The notes under the pieces: model-generated
Told to the model about the DNA's origin: nothing
What the model saw: only the letters and a program-made list of their open reading frames with translations
Database searches by the model: none
Part shown: positions 62,155 through 64,000 of the stretch, in pieces
Layout of the letters: each line of letters opens with the position of its first letter
Numbering within the stretch: position 1 is the stretch's first letter
Program-made: the position numbers and the translations under genes
DNA from: Chondrilla cf. caribensis
Lineage: Eukaryota; Porifera; Demospongiae; Chondrillida; Chondrillidae
Direction: 5' to 3'
NCBI GenBank assembly: GCA_964020155.1
Contig: OZ026567.1
Coordinates: forward strand, 2,547,930 to 2,611,929
Length of the DNA: 64,000 nucleotides

Positions 62155-62235
62155 TATTGTCTAAAGAACAGAACGCGTCAATAGTTAGTGTATTTTCGGG
62201 ACAAGATACCGTCGTTTGCCTGTCAACTGGACACG
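62155..62235 (+). pseudogene. RecQ-helicase-like exon fragment inside the TIR element
   Basis: Reads LSKEQNASIVSVFSGQDTVV and then CLSTGHGKS. A P-loop of the form STGHGKS after an EQ...GQD segment is typical of RecQ-type helicases at motifs 0/I. A GT donor follows codon-internally at 62,236 (CACG|GTAAAT). No further helicase motifs are present. The open frame also crosses the donor to 62,393, but that part does not resemble RecQ. Captured-exon status is inferred. Confidence 0.5.
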
Positions 62236-62261
62236 GTAAATCGATCGTTTTAGAAGATTAC

Positions 62262-62385
62262 CAGCTCTCGTTAGTGACGGCGAAGAAAATAACTTATATT
62301 TACTTTTGGAGCCAAATGGCTCCTCACAAAGTCTACAGAATCGTTTATAAATCTGCGTCAAATCTCCTTCACCGGAACCGCTCAT
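62262..62385 (-). pseudogene. CxxC first-exon-like fragment inside the TIR element
   Basis: Starts with ATG at 62,385 and reads MSGSGEGDLTQIYKRFCRLC, then EEPFGSKSKYKLFSSPS. It ends at a GT donor (GCTG|GTAATC, 62,262/62,261). The CRLC...EPFG pattern looks like the zinc-binding start of a multi-exon gene; family not recognised. It converges on the RecQ-like fragment with only ~26 bp between the two donors. Confidence 0.45.
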
Positions 62386-62659
62386 TGCAGTGAGACAATG
62401 AACCCAAAAGTCACACCTCTTAATGCCGAGGTGTGAACTAATCGCTATCTATGTTAGACCGTCTCCCACCCGAAACGCCTTCGGGCGTTTCGGATCAGGG
62501 CAGGAGGCGGTCTAACTAGTTAGACTATCTTATAACGTATTCGCCAACACGGCAACGCAGTGGATTTCGATCAATATTCTGACGTCATTATGGCGCGAAA
62601 TTTGAAGTGTCCAGCGGGTATAAAAGGAGTGGTAAATCTGTGATTCTCCACATTCGCAC

Positions 62660-62680
62660 ACATTTGTGTGTGCGTGTGCG

Positions 62681-62734
<54 letters not shown>
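62660..62734. repeat. (GT)n microsatellite at the left arm of an inverted repeat
   Basis: A GT run that joins a unique 51-bp segment (62,731-62,781). The same segment occurs in reverse orientation at 63,370-63,420 beside a (CA)n run. Confidence 0.85.
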
Positions 62735-62736
<2 letters not shown>

Positions 62737-62950
62737 CGTCTGTGTTGGTTGTGGGTATGCATGTTAATAAGTCAATTTTGGCTATTATTTTAAGGAGGGG
62801 GGGGGGGGTGGGCATTTCCAAATTTCTATCTGCGGAAGGATCCACAGATAGCAATTTGCTTTACCAAGCAAAAGAAACCTGTGTGCCCGTGTCTAATCTA
62901 GCTCATCAGTTGTCCCTACTTGTTTGAGTACTTCTTTTGCCTCTCGAAAG

Positions 62951-63225
62951 GTGTTCAAGGTCACATGGTGTGGAGCAGCAGTGACTCCAAGGAACAAGTG
63001 TGGGCTGGTCCCCTTTCTGGAGGCTCGGTTGCTGTCATTCTGCTGAACCTAGACGACAGCAACACTTCAACCATCACCACAGACTTCAAGACCATTGCTA
63101 TCCAATCCCAGCAGGCCTCGGCACCTGACCTGTGGCTCCACAAGGATGCCGGAGTGATGTCAGGGAAGGTGTCCGGCTCTGTACCCCCTCATGGAGTGGT
63201 CATGTACAAACTTACTCCGAAATGA
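62951..63225 (+). CDS. GH27 alpha-galactosidase-like last exon (partial gene)
   Basis: After an acceptor-like CTCTCGAAAG the sequence reads GVQGHMVWSSSDSKEQVWAG, PLSGGSVAVILLNLDD, DLWLHKDAGVMSGK and VPPHGVVMYKLTPK followed by TGA. This is the C-terminal beta-sandwich domain of GH27 alpha-galactosidases / alpha-N-acetylgalactosaminidases (lysosomal or secreted glycosidases). The (beta/alpha)8 catalytic barrel with its Asp pair is not in the window; the upstream 2 kb is transposon sequence. The exon is intact, so it is either the end of a gene with very distant upstream exons (unlikely past the TRIP12-like gene) or a copied fragment. Confidence 0.65.
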
Positions 63226-63369
63226 GTGGATGGCTCAAAGGAACCTTAAGGCCCTTTGCAGGTAGTACTGCTAACCATAGGTATGCACACATAACAATTG
63301 AAGCTGGCTGATAATACATGCATACATGAATCTTGTGCTGTACTTGTGTCACAATAATCATTATCATTA

Positions 63370-63414
63370 CCAAAATTGACTTATTAACATGCATACCCAC
63401 AACCAACACAGACG

Positions 63415-63494
<80 letters not shown>
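63370..63494. repeat. Right arm of inverted repeat plus (CA)n microsatellite
   Basis: 63,370-63,420 is the reverse complement of 62,731-62,781, followed by a long CA run to 63,494. It mirrors the left arm and its GT run. Confidence 0.85.
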
Positions 63495-63495
<1 letters not shown>

Positions 63496-63710
63496 ATACA
63501 CGCACAAGCATACACACACACATACAGCAATTTGAAATACATCATCGCAATCAGTACAGGAAAAGAATCGCGAATAAAAAGGTAGTGACCCCGAACTGCT
63601 GACGGGGTCTGTTATTCCGTGTTTTCATACTTGTCCATACATTTGAATAGAGCAATCATCACCTATAGAGGTAGAATAAACAAACGAATGCAATGTAAAA
63701 TTTTATATGA

Positions 63711-63914
63711 ATTACCCGGCACTCCTTCTTCAATCGTGTAGTGAGACTATGGAACGCACTCCAACCAATCAATATTGAGCAACCTTTCACCACAATCAAA
63801 TGCCAAATCATTGAAACATTTTGGTCGAAATTCACCCAAAACTTCAAATCAAACAATGCTTACACCTACCACTATATTTGTCCATGTCCACAGTGCTGTT
63901 TAATCCCACCTTAA
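63711..63914 (+). pseudogene. Non-LTR retrotransposon ORF2 C-terminal fragment
   Basis: Open to a TAA at 63,912-63,914; reads RHSFFNRVVRLWNALQPINI, then FWSKFTQNFKSNNAYTYHY and ICPCPQC. The FFxRVVRLWN...CPCxxC ending is common at the C-terminus of LINE polymerases in marine invertebrates. The preceding ~70 bp (RGRINKR in another frame) is frameshifted. The rest of the element is absent. Confidence 0.7.
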
Positions 63915-64000
63915 TTTGAGTAATTTTGTTACCTGTTCAACTGTAATTCATCAAATCTTTGTACAACATACACTTTTGATTTCAGACTGTTTTTCCTTTG

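Larger units (their letters stand above)
61876..62526. mobile_element. 650-bp long-TIR element with ~90-bp arms and 10-bp target duplication
   Basis: The ends AGTCTAACTAGTTAGACCGC continue as near-perfect inverted repeats of ~90-100 bp (61,877-61,970 and 62,425-62,526), including CGAAACGTTTCGGG on the left and GTTCACACCTC at the inner edge. ATCTTATAAC flanks both sides (61,866-61,875; 62,527-62,536). A perfect 28-bp palindrome lies at 61,993-62,020. The interior holds two exon-like fragments in opposite orientation (separate entries). The terminal AGTCTA resembles the MITE at 19,445 (AGTCTAGCTAG), so they may be related. Confidence 0.75.

Overview
The window is animal genomic DNA. It carries two long, intron-rich metazoan genes set in a dense field of transposable elements, with one very large GT-rich satellite. 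Short introns (often 50-300 bp), AT-rich intergenic DNA, abundant TACGTAC-type tracts and many foldback elements suggest an early-branching invertebrate, most likely a demosponge; that assignment is an inference.

Layout. 1-1,050: degenerate Ty3/Gypsy-type gag. 1,055-5,299: two partial minus-strand copies of a non-LTR retrotransposon. 5,300-6,030: AT-rich DNA with another retroelement scrap. About 6,030-19,010: a 13-kb (GT)-rich satellite built of ~12-nt motifs, with a nested higher-order repeat of about 2.3 kb. 19,270-20,390: a tandem tRNA-derived SINE-like family, two copies of which carry the same 117-bp foldback element at the same site, with 9-bp target duplications. 21,046-22,730: a pogo-like element with terminal inverted repeats encoding a Psq-HTH/PHD-finger protein without a transposase core. 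22,880-23,340: hAT transposase remnant. 24,740-28,663: the most complete copy of the non-LTR retrotransposon. 29,640-30,870: another reverse-transcriptase-type retroelement remnant.

31,212-43,893 (minus) is a beta-arrestin gene. I resolved 19 coding exons that join in phase into a 476-residue protein with the finger loop, the polar-core aspartates, a clathrin box and an AP2-binding motif. Its intron 10 holds a complete Tc1-family DD34E transposon (35,004-38,436, flanked by TA) that carries an intact BEN-domain gene as well as an intact transposase. 45,283-60,814 (plus) is a TRIP12/Ufd4-type HECT ubiquitin ligase. I modelled 58 coding exons giving about 1,518 residues, with ARM-like repeats, a WWE domain and a C-terminal HECT domain with the catalytic cysteine. 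The two genes are head to head across a 1.4-kb intergenic region.

60,815-64,000: transposon remnants, a 650-bp long-TIR element that seems to have picked up two unrelated exon fragments, a lone last exon of a GH27 alpha-galactosidase-like gene lying between inverted repeats that end in (GT)n/(CA)n microsatellites, and the 3' end of another non-LTR retrotransposon.

The best candidate for an undescribed system is the BEN-carrying Tc1 element with its six CCAAT boxes at exact 24-bp spacing and subterminal repeat arrays. Next are the Psq-PHD mini-element and the exon-capturing TIR element.
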